In this document: one piece after another, positions 7,545 to 15,699 of the stretch
Position numbering within the stretch: the stretch's first letter is position 1
Layout of the letters: every line of letters begins with the position of its first letter
Source: Vallicoccus soli
GTDB taxonomy: Bacteria > Actinomycetota > Actinomycetes > Motilibacterales > Motilibacteraceae
Assembly (NCBI RefSeq): GCF_003594885.1
Contig: NZ_QZEZ01000006.1
Location: 124,001-188,000, forward strand
DNA: 64,000 bases
Direction: 5' to 3'
Translations under genes and position numbers: made by a program
Notes under the pieces: generated by a model
What the model was told of the DNA's origin: nothing
Databases searched by the model: none
The model's input: the letters and a program-made list of their open reading frames with translations, nothing else

Positions 7545-8980
7545 GCGCCGAGCTGGAGGGGCTGGCGCTGCGGGTGCAGCTGGCGGCGTTCCCCGGGACC
7601 GCGTACGACCCCGCCGCGGAGCGGCTGCTCGCCGCCGGGCTGGGCGGGACGTGCCTGTTCGGCAGCAACACCGCCGACGGGCCGCAGGCGGTGCGACGGC
7701 TCACCGACCGGGTGCACGCGCTGCGCCCGGGGGCCCTCGTCGCCGTCGACGAGGAGGCCGGCGACGTCACGCGGCTGCACGCCCGTACGGGGAGCCCGGT
7801 GCCGGGCGGCGCCGCCCTCGGCGCGGCGGACGACCCGGCGCTGACCCGCTCGGCCGCCGCGGAGGTCGGGCGGTCGCTCGTCGCGGCGGGCGTCGACCTC
7901 GACCTGGCGCCGGTCGCCGACGTCAACAGCGACCCGCGGAACCCGGTCATCGGCGTGCGCTCCTTCGGCGCCGACCCGGACCTCGTCGCCCGGCACACGG
8001 CCGCGTGGGTCGAGGGCCTGCAGGCCACCGGCGTCGCCGCGTGCGCCAAGCACTTCCCGGGGCACGGCGACACGGCGCTCGACAGCCACCTCGACCTGCC
8101 CACGGTGGCGGTGGGCCTGGACGTGCTGGAGCGCCGCGAGCTCGTGCCCTTCGCCGCGGCGGTACGGGCGGGCGCCGCGTCCGTGATGACGTCGCACGTG
8201 CTCGTGCTGGCGCTCGACCCGGACCGCCCGGCCACGCTGAGCCCCGCCGTGCTGGGGGTGCTGCGCACCCGGCTGGGCTTCGGCGGCGCCGTCGTCACCG
8301 ACGCGCTCGACATGGCCGGCGCCTCCGGAGGCGGACGCGGGGTCCCGCGGGCCGCGGTGCTGGCCCTGGCGGCGGGTGCCGACCTGCTGTGCCTCGGCGC
8401 CGACAAGGACGCCGCGCTCGTCGAGGCGGTGCGCGACGCGGTCGTCGCCGCGGTCCGCGGGGGCGAGCTCGCCGAGGAGCGGCTGCGCGACGCGGCGGCG
8501 CGGGTCGACGCGCTGGCGGACGGGGGCGCGCGTCGGGCCGGCTCCGCGGGCGTACCGGACGACGGGGCGTGGCAGGGGGCCGCGGCCCGGGCCGTCCGGG
8601 TCGAGGGGCGCTTGCCCGACCTGCGGCACGCGGTGCTCGTACGGCTGCGCTCGACGCCGTCGATCGCCGTGGGCGCGGTGCCGTGGGGGCTGCCCGCGGA
8701 CCTCGACGTGGACCCGCTCGACGAGGGCGCGGCGGGGCGCGTGCTGACCGCGGCGCACGGCCGCCCGCTCGTGGTGCAGGTGCGCGACGCCCACCGCGCG
8801 CCCGGTGCCGGGGCGCTGCTCGCCGCGCTCGCCCGGGCGCGACGGGACCTCGTCGTCGCCGAGCTCGGGTGGCCCGCGCCCGGCGCGGGCCGCGTCGCGC
8901 GGGTGTGCACCCACGGGGCCTCGCTCGCCTCGCGCGACGCGCTCGCCGGGGTGCTCCGCTCGGCCGGGTGGGGCCGGTGA
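7541..8980 (+). CDS. GH3 beta-N-acetylhexosaminidase-like glycoside hydrolase
   Basis: Cytoplasmic glycoside hydrolase family 3 enzyme, 479 residues, no signal peptide. The NagZ-like TIM barrel shows VAVDEEAGDVTRL, LDLAPVADVNSDPRNPVIG, CAKHFPGHGDT (the NagZ His/Asp loop) and VTDALDMAG holding the likely catalytic Asp. A C-terminal region of about 150 residues beyond the barrel is less conserved. It would split the imported N-acetylglucosaminide inside the cell. Its GTG overlaps the permease stop in GTGA, and its own stop overlaps the kinase start the same way, so it is strictly co-translated. Beta-glucosidase activity is an alternative, but the KHFPGHGDT loop favours hexosaminidase or N-acetylglucosamine phosphorylase. 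Confidence 0.88.
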   Translation: MSAELEGLALRVQLAAFPGTAYDPAAERLLAAGLGGTCLFGSNTADGPQAVRRLTDRVHALRPGALVAVDEEAGDVTRLHARTGSPVPGGAALGAADDPALTRSAAAEVGRSLVAAGVDLDLAPVADVNSDPRNPVIGVRSFGADPDLVARHTAAWVEGLQATGVAACAKHFPGHGDTALDSHLDLPTVAVGLDVLERRELVPFAAAVRAGAASVMTSHVLVLALDPDRPATLSPAVLGVLRTRLGFGGAVVTDALDMAGASGGGRGVPRAAVLALAAGADLLCLGADKDAALVEAVRDAVVAAVRGGELAEERLRDAAARVDALADGGARRAGSAGVPDDGAWQGAAARAVRVEGRLPDLRHAVLVRLRSTPSIAVGAVPWGLPADLDVDPLDEGAAGRVLTAAHGRPLVVQVRDAHRAPGAGALLAALARARRDLVVAELGWPAPGAGRVARVCTHGASLASRDALAGVLRSAGWGR

Positions 8981-10026
8981 GCGGCGCGGTGCTCGGCCTC
9001 GACGTCGGCGCGACCAAGACCCTGGGCGTCGCCGTCGGCCCCGACGGCCGGGTGCTCGCCCGCGAGCGGGTGCCCACGGGGCGCGGCGCCGCGGGCGTCG
9101 TCGCCGCGGTGGCCGCCGTGGTCGACGCGCTCGCGGCCGCGGTGCCGGCGGCGGCGCCCCGCGTCGGCCTCGGCGTCCCCGGGCTCGTCGACCCCGTCGC
9201 GGGCACGGTGGCGCACGCGGTGAACCTCGGCGTCGACGGCGTGCCCCTGCCGCTGCGGGCCCTCGTGCAGGAGCGGCTCGGCCGGCCCGTGGCCCTGGCG
9301 AACGACGTCAACGCGGCCGCCCTCGGCGCCACCGCGCTCGTGCCCGGGGGGCGCGCCGACCTCGCGTACCTGAGCATCGGCACCGGCCTCGCCGCCGGCC
9401 TCGTCCTCGGCGGGTCGCTGCGGGCCGGGGCGCACGGGGCCGCCGGGGAGGTCGGGCACGTGCCCGTCGACCCGTACGGCGCCCCCTGCCCCTGCGGCCA
9501 GCGCGGCTGCCTCGAGACCGTCGCGAGCGGTGCGGCCCTCGCCGCCGCCTGGCCGGTCGCGCCGGGCGAGCCGCCCGCGGCGGCGCTGTTCGCGGCCGCG
9601 GCCGCGGGCGACGCGGCGGCGGTCGCCGTGCGGGACCGCTTCGCCGGCGGCGTCGCCGCAGCCGTCCGCCTGCTGTGCCTCACCGCCGACGTCGACGCCG
9701 TCGTCCTCGGCGGCGGGGTCGCCCACACCGGCGAGCCGCTGCGCGTCGCCGTCGCCGCCGCCCTCGCGGCCCAGGCGGCCGGCTCGCCGTTCCTCGCCTC
9801 GCTCCGGCTCCCGGAGCGCCTGGTCCTCGTGCCCGGGGGCTACCCGGTCGCCGCGGTCGGCGCCGCGCTGCTCGCGGCGGGGGCGGCGGGTGCGGCGGGT
9901 GCGGTGGGTGCGGCGGGTGCGGTGGGTGCGGGCGTCACGGGTGGCCCGCTCGCGCCCGCGGAGGTGCCGGCCAGCGACATCCCCGGCGCCGCCGCTGCCC
10001 CCGTACCGCTGCCGCGGACGGTGTGA
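8977..10026 (+). CDS. ROK-family sugar kinase
   Basis: 349-residue kinase of the glucokinase/N-acetylglucosamine kinase type. It shows the ATP-binding LDVGATKTLG at the N-terminus, catalytic Asp in ANDVNAAA, GTGLAAGLVLGG, and the structural zinc site CPCGQRGCLE; it lacks an HTH domain. It would phosphorylate the monosaccharide released by the GH3 enzyme. The start overlaps the GH3 stop by 4 nt. The last 45 residues are low complexity (AAG/AVG tripeptides), encoded by a 9-bp DNA repeat, and are probably not part of the fold. In this context N-acetylglucosamine is the likeliest substrate, with glucose the alternative. Confidence 0.88.
   Translation: MSGAVLGLDVGATKTLGVAVGPDGRVLARERVPTGRGAAGVVAAVAAVVDALAAAVPAAAPRVGLGVPGLVDPVAGTVAHAVNLGVDGVPLPLRALVQERLGRPVALANDVNAAALGATALVPGGRADLAYLSIGTGLAAGLVLGGSLRAGAHGAAGEVGHVPVDPYGAPCPCGQRGCLETVASGAALAAAWPVAPGEPPAAALFAAAAAGDAAAVAVRDRFAGGVAAAVRLLCLTADVDAVVLGGGVAHTGEPLRVAVAAALAAQAAGSPFLASLRLPERLVLVPGGYPVAAVGAALLAAGAAGAAGAVGAAGAVGAGVTGGPLAPAEVPASDIPGAAAAPVPLPRTV
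9881..9942 (+). repeat. 9-bp tandem repeat inside the kinase gene
   Basis: About six units of TGCGGCGGG / TGCGGTGGG. The unit length is a multiple of three, so it adds AAG or AVG tripeptides to the kinase C-terminus without shifting frame. Such arrays vary in copy number by slippage. Confidence 0.7.
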
Positions 10027-10132
10027 GGCGGGCGGGTCCTGCCCGCGCGTCGCTGGGGGGTGCCGCCCCCATGAGGGGCACCCCCAGGCGGGGTTTCTCC
10101 CCTGAGGGGCACCCCCAGCGCCTCCTGGTGCA

Positions 10133-10240
10133 TGAGGGGCACCCTCAGCGCGCCGGACGAGGCATGCAGGTGCCTCACGAGGCCTGCAGGCCCCGTGAGG
10201 CACCCGTACGCCCGCTCCGCGTGGTCAACGGCGACGCCCG
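10133..10240 (+). repeat. Interspersed palindromic repeat, copy 1
   Basis: Begins with TGAGGGGCACCCTCAG, followed by GCGCGCCGGAC. It then has a GAGGC(AT)GCAGGTGCCT segment, GAGGCCTGCAGGCC, GAGGCACCCGTACG and ends at CGTGGTCAAC. Copy 2 starts 133 bp downstream in the same orientation with the same order of blocks; a third relative is at 46583-46662. Confidence 0.7.
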
Positions 10241-10265
10241 GCGCCCGGCTCGCCGGCGGCCCCCA

Positions 10266-10365
10266 TGAGGGGCACCCTCAGCGCGCCGGACAAGGCGTAC
10301 GCGTGCCTTGCGAGGCCTGCACGCCTCGCGAGGCACCCGTACGGGTGCCTTACGTGGTCAACAGG
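10266..10365 (+). repeat. Interspersed palindromic repeat, copy 2
   Basis: Same block order as copy 1: TGAGGGGCACCCTCAG, GCGCGCCGGAC, AAGGCGTACGCGTGCCT, GAGGCCTGCACGCCTC, then a perfect 20-bp palindrome at 10331-10350 (arm AGGCACCCGT), ending ACGTGGTCAAC. The second half is almost identical to the copy at 46583-46662, 36 kb away. Confidence 0.75.
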
Positions 10366-10378
10366 GCCCCCCGGGCGG

Positions 10379-10582
10379 TCACCCGTCGCGCCGCGCGTCC
10401 CCGGCGACGACATCGGCGGGGTCGGCGGTCTCGACCCGGTCGGTGGTGTCGGCGTGGTCGCCGGGGGCGACGGTGCCGGCGCGCTCGTCGTCGGTGATCT
10501 CGGAGGCGGCGGGGACGGCGTTGGCGCCGGGGAGGCCGCCGGTCTGGCCCAGGGTGCTGGCGTGCTCGTTCGCGTCGGTCAT
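10379..10582 (-). CDS. Small acidic hypothetical protein
   Basis: 67-residue hydrophilic protein with many Asp, Glu, Thr and Ala and no hydrophobic segment (MTDANEHAST..., ITDDERAGTVAPGDHADTTD). It is probably disordered, and no domain is recognised. A real gene is suggested by this balanced acidic composition, unlike the Arg/Pro-rich peptides of spurious frames here, and by TAGCGG lying exactly 7 nt before the ATG, the leaderless layout seen at many genes in this window. It is divergent from the aldo/keto reductase gene. It could still be a chance frame. Confidence 0.45.
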   Translation of the reverse strand: MTDANEHASTLGQTGGLPGANAVPAASEITDDERAGTVAPGDHADTTDRVETADPADVVAGDARRDG

Positions 10583-10676
10583 GGGCGCCCCGCTACCCCG
10601 TGGCGTGCGCGCCACCCCCGCGGGGAAGGGTGGCGCCGGACCCGCACGCCCCCAAGACGCGCCCCAGGAGGACCCC

Positions 10677-11711
10677 GTGGAGCACCGCACGCTCGGCCGC
10701 AGCGGCACGGCCGTGTCGACGTACGCGCTCGGCACGATGACGTTCGGCAACGAGACGGACGAGGCGGGGTCCCACGAGCAGCTCGACCGGTTCGTCGCGG
10801 CGGGCGGGACGCTCGTCGACACGGCGGACGTCTACACGCACGGCGCGTCCGAGGAGATCATCGGGCGCTGGTTCGCGTCGAGGCCGCGCGACGTCACCGA
10901 CCAGGTGGTGCTCGCGACCAAGGGCCGGTTCCCCATGGGTGAGGGCCCCAACGACCTGGGGCTGTCGCGCCGGCACCTGGCCCGGGCGCTCGACGGCAGC
11001 CTGCGCCGGCTCGGCCTGGAGGCGGTCGACCTCTACCAGGTGCACGCGTGGGACCCGCACACCCCGCTGGAGGAGACGCTGCGCTTCCTCGACGACGCGG
11101 TGTCCGCGGGCAAGGTGCACCACTGGGGGCTGTCGAACTACACGGGCTGGCAGGTGCAGAAGGCCGCCGACCTGGCGGACCGCCGGGGGTGCACGCCGCC
11201 GGTGACCCTGCAGCCGCAGTACAACCTGCTCGTGCGCGAGATCGAGTGGGAGATCGTCCCCGCCTGCCGGGAGAACGGGCTCGGGCTGCTGCCGTGGTCG
11301 CCGCTCGGCGGCGGCTGGCTCACCGGCAAGTACTCCCGCGACGAGCGGCCGACGGGCGCGACCCGGCTGGGCGAGGACCCGGACCGCGGGGTCGAGGGGT
11401 ACGACCGCCGCTCGTCCCAGCAGCGCACGTGGGACGTCGTCGAGGCGGTGCAGGAGGTGGCGCGGGGCCGCGGCGCGTCGATGGCGCAGGTGGCGCTGGC
11501 CTGGCTGCACGACCGGCCCGCGGTCACCTCGGTGATCCTCGGCGCGCGCACGACGCAGCAGCTGGAGGACAACCTGGGTGCCGCGGGGCTGCACTTGTCC
11601 GCCGAGGAGACCGCGCGCCTCGACGCGGCGAGCGACCCGGGGGCGGCGGACTACCCGTACGGCGTCCCGGGCGTCGAGCAGCGCAGCCGGAGCATCAGCG
11701 GTGGGCGCTGA
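10677..11711 (+). CDS. Aldo/keto reductase
   Basis: NADPH-dependent oxidoreductase of the AKR superfamily (voltage-channel beta-subunit/YajO-like group), 344 residues. The catalytic tetrad is visible: Asp and Tyr in VDTADVYTHG (about 47-56), Lys in VVLATKGRF and His in LYQVHAWD. The C-terminal NADPH-binding block is VILGARTTQQLEDNL. The GTG at 10677 is preceded by CCCAGGAGG. The gene overlaps the following HAD gene by 11 bp, so the two are co-transcribed; the physiological substrate is not evident. Confidence 0.93.
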   Translation: MEHRTLGRSGTAVSTYALGTMTFGNETDEAGSHEQLDRFVAAGGTLVDTADVYTHGASEEIIGRWFASRPRDVTDQVVLATKGRFPMGEGPNDLGLSRRHLARALDGSLRRLGLEAVDLYQVHAWDPHTPLEETLRFLDDAVSAGKVHHWGLSNYTGWQVQKAADLADRRGCTPPVTLQPQYNLLVREIEWEIVPACRENGLGLLPWSPLGGGWLTGKYSRDERPTGATRLGEDPDRGVEGYDRRSSQQRTWDVVEAVQEVARGRGASMAQVALAWLHDRPAVTSVILGARTTQQLEDNLGAAGLHLSAEETARLDAASDPGAADYPYGVPGVEQRSRSISGGR

Positions 11712-12327
11712 GCACCCGAGAGTCCTCGTCCTGGACCTCGGCGAGGTCCTCGCGACGCCGGCCACGCTGCTCGAGGAGCTGGGCGGCGTCCTCGGGGTCC
11801 CGGCCGCCGTGCTCGAGGGCCCCTACTGGGCGCACCGGGTCGCGTACGACGAGGGCGCGCCGCCGGAGGACTACTGGGCGGCCGTCGGGCGCGACCTGGG
11901 CCTCCCGCTCGACGAGGACCTCGTACGGCGGCTGACCGCGCAGGACGGAGCGCTGTGGACCCGGCTCCGGCCCGACGCCGAGGACCTGCTGGACCGGCTG
12001 GCCCGGGCCCGGGTCCGCACGGCGCTGCTGTCGAACGCGCCGGCGTCGCTGGCCGCGGTGGCCCGTACGCAGCCATGGGCGTCCGCCTTCGACCGGCTGT
12101 TCTTCTCCGGTGAGCTCGGTGTGGCCAAGCCCGACCCGGGCATCTACGCCCGCGTCGACGAGGAGCTGGGCACGGCGCCCGGCGACGTGCTCTTCGTCGA
12201 CGACCGGGAGGTCAACGTCGAGGCGGCGCGGGCGCACGGCTGGCGCGCCCACCTGTGGCGCGACCCGGCGGGCGTCGACCGCGTCCTGCGGGAAAACCTG
12301 TTCCCGGTCGAGGGCCCCGCTGCATAG
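11701..12327 (+). CDS. HAD-superfamily hydrolase
   Basis: Cytoplasmic phosphatase-like protein, 208 residues. The motifs are in order: motif I LDLGEVL (nucleophile Asp, but Gly-Glu replaces the second Asp of DxD, as in epoxide-hydrolase/YihX-type HADs), motif II LLSNAP, motif III GVAKPDPGIY and motif IV LFVDDREVNV. The GTG start lies inside the 3' end of the aldo/keto reductase gene, so translation is coupled. A sugar-phosphate or small-phosphate substrate is likely but unknown. Confidence 0.88.
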   Translation: MGAEHPRVLVLDLGEVLATPATLLEELGGVLGVPAAVLEGPYWAHRVAYDEGAPPEDYWAAVGRDLGLPLDEDLVRRLTAQDGALWTRLRPDAEDLLDRLARARVRTALLSNAPASLAAVARTQPWASAFDRLFFSGELGVAKPDPGIYARVDEELGTAPGDVLFVDDREVNVEAARAHGWRAHLWRDPAGVDRVLRENLFPVEGPAA

Positions 12328-12356
12328 CCTCCCGCTCTGCCCACGAGGAGGGAGAG

Positions 12357-13517
12357 ATGGAGAAGGTCACCGACACGCTGCTCAGCTGGGCCTCGGTCAT
12401 CGAGGACGCCACGCTGCAGCAGGCGATCACCGCCAGCACCATGCCGTTCATCCACCCGCACATCGCGCTCATGCCCGACGCCCACCTGGGCCTCGGCGCC
12501 ACCGTCGGCTCGGTCATCCCGACGCTGCGCGCCGTCATGCCCGCGGCGGTCGGCGTCGACATCGGCTGCGGCATGATCGCGGTACGCACCCAGTTCGGCC
12601 GCGACGACCTGCGCGACCGCGACCTGCGGGCCCTGCGGGAGTCGATCGAGCGGGCCGTGCCGCTGTCCGCGGGGGCGTACAACGAGCGCCTGACGGACAC
12701 CGCGGCCACCCGCGTCGAGCGGCTCGAGGCGCAGGCGGCGCAGGACTACGCCCGCTACGCGAAGAACTGGCGGCTGCAGCTCGGGACGCTCGGGTCGGGG
12801 AACCACTTCATCGAGGTGACGGTCGACGAGGAGGGCGTCGTCTGGCTGTTCCTGCACTCCGGGTCCCGCGGCGTGGGCAACAAGGTGGCCCAGCACCACA
12901 TCCGGGTCGCGCAGGAGCGCTGCGCGCAGCAGGGGACGGCGCTCCCGCACCGCGACCTCGCGTACCTCGAGGAGGGGACGCCGGAGTTCGACGCCTACAT
13001 CACCGACCTGCGGTGGGCGCAGGAGTTCGCGCTGCTCAACCGCGAGGAGATGATGGACCGCGTCGTCGGCTGCCTCTCCCGCGCGATGGGCGAGGACGTC
13101 GTCGAGCGCGAGCGCATCAACTGCCACCACAACTTCACGCAGGAGGAGACCCACGCCGGCGAGCGCGTCTGGCTGTCCCGCAAGGGGGCGATCGAGGCGC
13201 GCGAGGGGACGCCGGGGCTCATCCCCGGGTCCATGGGCACGGCCTCGTACGTCGTCGTGGGCAAGGGCGACGCCGAGGCGCTGCACTCCTCGCCGCACGG
13301 TGCCGGGCGGGCGTACTCGCGCTCCCGGGCGCGCAGGACGTTCACCCGGGAGCAGCTGCGCGAGGCCATGCGGGGGATCGAGTACCGCGACACCGACGCG
13401 TTCCTCGACGAGATCCCGCAGGCGTACAAGGACATCGACCGGGTCATGGCCGACGCCGCGGACCTCGTCGAGGTCCGGCACGTGCTGCGCCAGGTCGTGA
13501 ACGTCAAGGGCGACTGA
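12357..13517 (+). CDS. rtcB: RtcB-family RNA-splicing ligase
   Basis: GTP- and Mn-dependent ligase that joins RNA 2',3'-cyclic phosphate or 3'-phosphate ends to 5'-OH ends. The protein has 386 residues, in the usual bacterial range. Metal and nucleotide motifs are visible: VGVDIGCGMIAV (C71), GTLGSGNHFIEV, LFLHSGSRGVGN, INCHHNF, GLIPGSMGTASYVV and SPHGAGRAYSR, with H314 as the probable guanylylated His. The ATG at 12357 has a strong GAGGAGGGAG ribosome site, which decides against an in-frame start about 100 nt upstream. Neither an archease gene nor an RtcA gene is nearby. It may act in repair of tRNA or rRNA cleaved under stress. Confidence 0.92.
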   Translation: MEKVTDTLLSWASVIEDATLQQAITASTMPFIHPHIALMPDAHLGLGATVGSVIPTLRAVMPAAVGVDIGCGMIAVRTQFGRDDLRDRDLRALRESIERAVPLSAGAYNERLTDTAATRVERLEAQAAQDYARYAKNWRLQLGTLGSGNHFIEVTVDEEGVVWLFLHSGSRGVGNKVAQHHIRVAQERCAQQGTALPHRDLAYLEEGTPEFDAYITDLRWAQEFALLNREEMMDRVVGCLSRAMGEDVVERERINCHHNFTQEETHAGERVWLSRKGAIEAREGTPGLIPGSMGTASYVVVGKGDAEALHSSPHGAGRAYSRSRARRTFTREQLREAMRGIEYRDTDAFLDEIPQAYKDIDRVMADAADLVEVRHVLRQVVNVKGD

Positions 13518-13560
13518 CGCCGGCCGGGGGCCCGCACCGGGCCCCCGGCCCGGGCGTCAG
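13514..13560. terminator. Strong bidirectional hairpin terminator
   Basis: GGCCGGGGGCCCG (13522-13534) pairs perfectly with 13538-13550 across a 3-nt loop. Outer arms CTGACGC (13514-13520) and GCGTCAG (13554-13560) extend it with a small bulge. It covers the stops of the converging rtcB and oxidoreductase genes. Confidence 0.75.
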
Positions 13561-14558
13561 CGGTGCACGACCACCTTGCCGACCGTGCGGCCGGTCTCGA
13601 GGAGCCGGTGCGCCTCGCGCAGGCCCGCGGCGCTGAAGTCGTCGATGGCCGTGGTGAGCGTCGTGCGCAGCCGGCCCGCGTCGACGAGCGCCGCGGCCTC
13701 GCCCAGCACGCGGCCCTGCTCGGCCATGTCCGGCGTGCCGAACATGGCACGGGTGAACATGAGCTCCCAGTGCCAGGCGATGCTCTTCGCCTTCAGCGGC
13801 AGGAGGTCCAGCCCCACGGGGTCGTCGATGGCGACGACCTCGCCGAAGGGCTTGAGGACCTCGGCGAACGCCTCGACGTTCCCGGCCGAGTGCGGGGAGA
13901 ACAGGCGCTCGACCCCGTCGGGGGCGACGGCCCGCACCGAGGCGACGAGGTCGTGGTGGTCCACCAGGGCGTCCGCGCCGAGGCCCTGCACCCACTCGCG
14001 GGACTCCCGCTTGCCCGCGCCGCCGAGCACCCGCACGCCGGTCAGCTGCTTCGCGAGCTGCACGAGGACGGACCCGACACCGCCGGCCGCGCCGAGGACG
14101 AGGAGGTCGCCGGTGGAGCCGAGGCCCAGCCGGAAGCGGTCGAAGAGCGACTCCCAGGCGGTGAGCGTCGTCAGCGGCAGGGCGGCGGCCTCCGCCGGGG
14201 ACAGCGAGGTCGGGCGCGGCGCGACGATCCGCTCGTCGACGGCCTGCAGCTCGGCGTTCGACCCCGCGCGGGTGAGGTCGCCCGCGTACCAGACCTCGTC
14301 GCCGACGGCGAACCCCTCGACCTCCGGCCCGACCGCGCGCACGGTGCCGGCGGCGTCCCAGCCGAGGACCCGCGGCTGCTCCTGGGGGCCGAGGCCGCTG
14401 CGCACCTTGACGTCGACCGGGTTGACCGACACGGCCAGCACCTCGACGAGGAGGTCGCGCGGGCGCAGCTCCGGGACGGGCAGCTCGACGTCGACGAGGG
14501 CGCCGGGGTCGGTGACGGGCAGGCTGTCGAGCGCCGCGACGGCGCGCATGGTGGTCAT
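13557..14558 (-). CDS. Zinc-type alcohol dehydrogenase-like / quinone oxidoreductase
   Basis: MDR-superfamily reductase, 333 residues, of the NADPH:quinone oxidoreductase type. A GroES-like N-terminal domain (ELRPRDLLVEVLAVSVNPVD) precedes a Rossmann domain with LLVLGAAGGVGSVLVQLAK and VLGGAGKRESREWVQGLGAD. The catalytic and structural zinc cysteines of true ADHs are absent, so despite the family name it probably binds no zinc. The ATG has a GGAAGGA ribosome site 6 nt upstream. The neighbouring flavoprotein monooxygenase gene on the same strand suggests a shared role in oxidising or detoxifying small organic molecules (inference). Confidence 0.9.
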   Translation of the reverse strand: MTTMRAVAALDSLPVTDPGALVDVELPVPELRPRDLLVEVLAVSVNPVDVKVRSGLGPQEQPRVLGWDAAGTVRAVGPEVEGFAVGDEVWYAGDLTRAGSNAELQAVDERIVAPRPTSLSPAEAAALPLTTLTAWESLFDRFRLGLGSTGDLLVLGAAGGVGSVLVQLAKQLTGVRVLGGAGKRESREWVQGLGADALVDHHDLVASVRAVAPDGVERLFSPHSAGNVEAFAEVLKPFGEVVAIDDPVGLDLLPLKAKSIAWHWELMFTRAMFGTPDMAEQGRVLGEAAALVDAGRLRTTLTTAIDDFSAAGLREAHRLLETGRTVGKVVVHR

Positions 14559-14609
14559 GGTCGTCCTTCCGTGGTGAGGGGGCCGGCGCCGGGGTCGGCG
14601 CCGTGAGGG

Positions 14610-15671
14610 CTAGGCGGCCGCGGGCCGTCCGAGCAGGTCGAGGAGGTCGCGCACGACGGCCCGGCCGGCGCGGTTCGCGCCGATGGTGCTCGCCGACGGG
14701 CCGTACCCGACGAGGTGCACCCGCGGGTCGCGCGCGACCCGCGTGCCCTCCATCCGGATGCCGCCGCCGGGCTCGCGCAGCCCGAGCGGGGCCAGGTGCT
14801 CCAAGGCTGCGCGGAACCCGGTCGCCCAGAGCACCGCGTCGTACGGGCGCCGGGTCCCGTCCGGCCAGACGGCGCCGTCCTCGACGAGGCGCGCGGGCAT
14901 CGGCAGCCGGTCGAGCACGCCGGCGGCGCGGGCCGCCCGGACGTCGTCGGTGACCGGCAGCCCGGTGACGCTGACGACGCTCTCCGGCGGGCGCCCGGCG
15001 CGGACGGCCTCCTCCACCTGCGCGACCGCCGTCCGTCCCGCGTCGACGTCCCAGGGGGTCTCGCGCCACAGCGGGGGGCGGCGGGTCGCCCAGGTGGTGC
15101 GCGCGCCGACCGTCGCGAGGTCCATGAGGTGCTGCACCGCGGAGATGCCGCCACCGACGACGAGCACCCGCTCCCCCCGGAACGGCCCGGGCCCGGGGTA
15201 GTCGGCCGTGTGCAGTTGGCGCCCGCGGAAGGCCCCGCGACCGGGGAAGGCCGGCCAGAAGGGGCGCGTCCAGGTGCCGGTGGCGTTCACGAGCGCCCGC
15301 GCCGACCGCGTGCCGGCGGAGGACTCGACGAGCAGCCGGCCGTCCCCCGCCTCGCGCACCGCCGTCACGCGCACCGGGCGCAGGACCGGGAGCCCGAGGT
15401 CGCGCTCGTACGCGGCGAAGTACTCCGGGACGACCTCGGCCGCCGGACGGCAGGGGTCGGGGTCGCGCAGCGGGACGCCGGGGAGGTCGTGCACGTGGTT
15501 GGTCCCGGCCAGGCGCAGCGACGGCCAGCGGTGCGCCCACGCGCCCCCCGGCCGCTCGCCGGCGTCGAGCACCACGTACGGCACGGCGTACTTGCGCAGG
15601 AACCACGCGGTCGACAGCCCGGCCTGCCCGGCGCCGACCACGACGACGTCGGCGGAGCGGTCGGGGGTCAC
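14610..15671 (-). CDS. FAD-dependent flavoprotein monooxygenase-like oxidoreductase
   Basis: 353 residues with two dinucleotide-binding folds: VVVVGAGQAGLSTAW (FAD, residues about 9-23) followed by ERPGGAWAHRW, and RVLVVGGGISAVQHL (NADPH). This is the layout of CzcO/YdhS-type and Baeyer-Villiger-like monooxygenases. A GxWxR-like block (NATGTWTRPFWP) and DAVLWATGFR near the end agree. It is cytoplasmic. The start is a GTG 28 nt after the stop of the upstream small membrane protein gene, with which it is probably co-transcribed. The substrate is unknown. Confidence 0.88.
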   Translation of the reverse strand: MTPDRSADVVVVGAGQAGLSTAWFLRKYAVPYVVLDAGERPGGAWAHRWPSLRLAGTNHVHDLPGVPLRDPDPCRPAAEVVPEYFAAYERDLGLPVLRPVRVTAVREAGDGRLLVESSAGTRSARALVNATGTWTRPFWPAFPGRGAFRGRQLHTADYPGPGPFRGERVLVVGGGISAVQHLMDLATVGARTTWATRRPPLWRETPWDVDAGRTAVAQVEEAVRAGRPPESVVSVTGLPVTDDVRAARAAGVLDRLPMPARLVEDGAVWPDGTRRPYDAVLWATGFRAALEHLAPLGLREPGGGIRMEGTRVARDPRVHLVGYGPSASTIGANRAGRAVVRDLLDLLGRPAAA

Positions 15672-15699
15672 GTCCGCGCGAACGCGCGGGGCCCCCCGG

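Larger units (their letters stand above)
10027..10378. other. 352-bp gene-free region filled with palindromic repeats
   Basis: No convincing gene. It begins with two short TGAGGGGCACCCCCA copies (10072-10086 and 10103-10117) and continues with two longer composite repeats (10133-10240 and 10266-10365) rich in hairpins. It lies between the sugar operon and the small acidic gene read on the opposite strand, so the hairpins may also terminate transcription from both sides. Confidence 0.7.

Noticed and set aside
10130-10500. Frames repeating HEACRPREAPV and RHPYGCL peptides near 10.2 and 46.6 kb
   Set aside because: Same reason: the repeat family is DNA-level. The frames lack starts and are intergenic at every copy.
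12255-12357. A longer N-terminus for RtcB beginning 102 nt upstream
   Set aside because: It would overlap the HAD gene extensively and adds a Pro/Arg-rich stretch not found in RtcB. The ATG at 12357 has a strong ribosome site.
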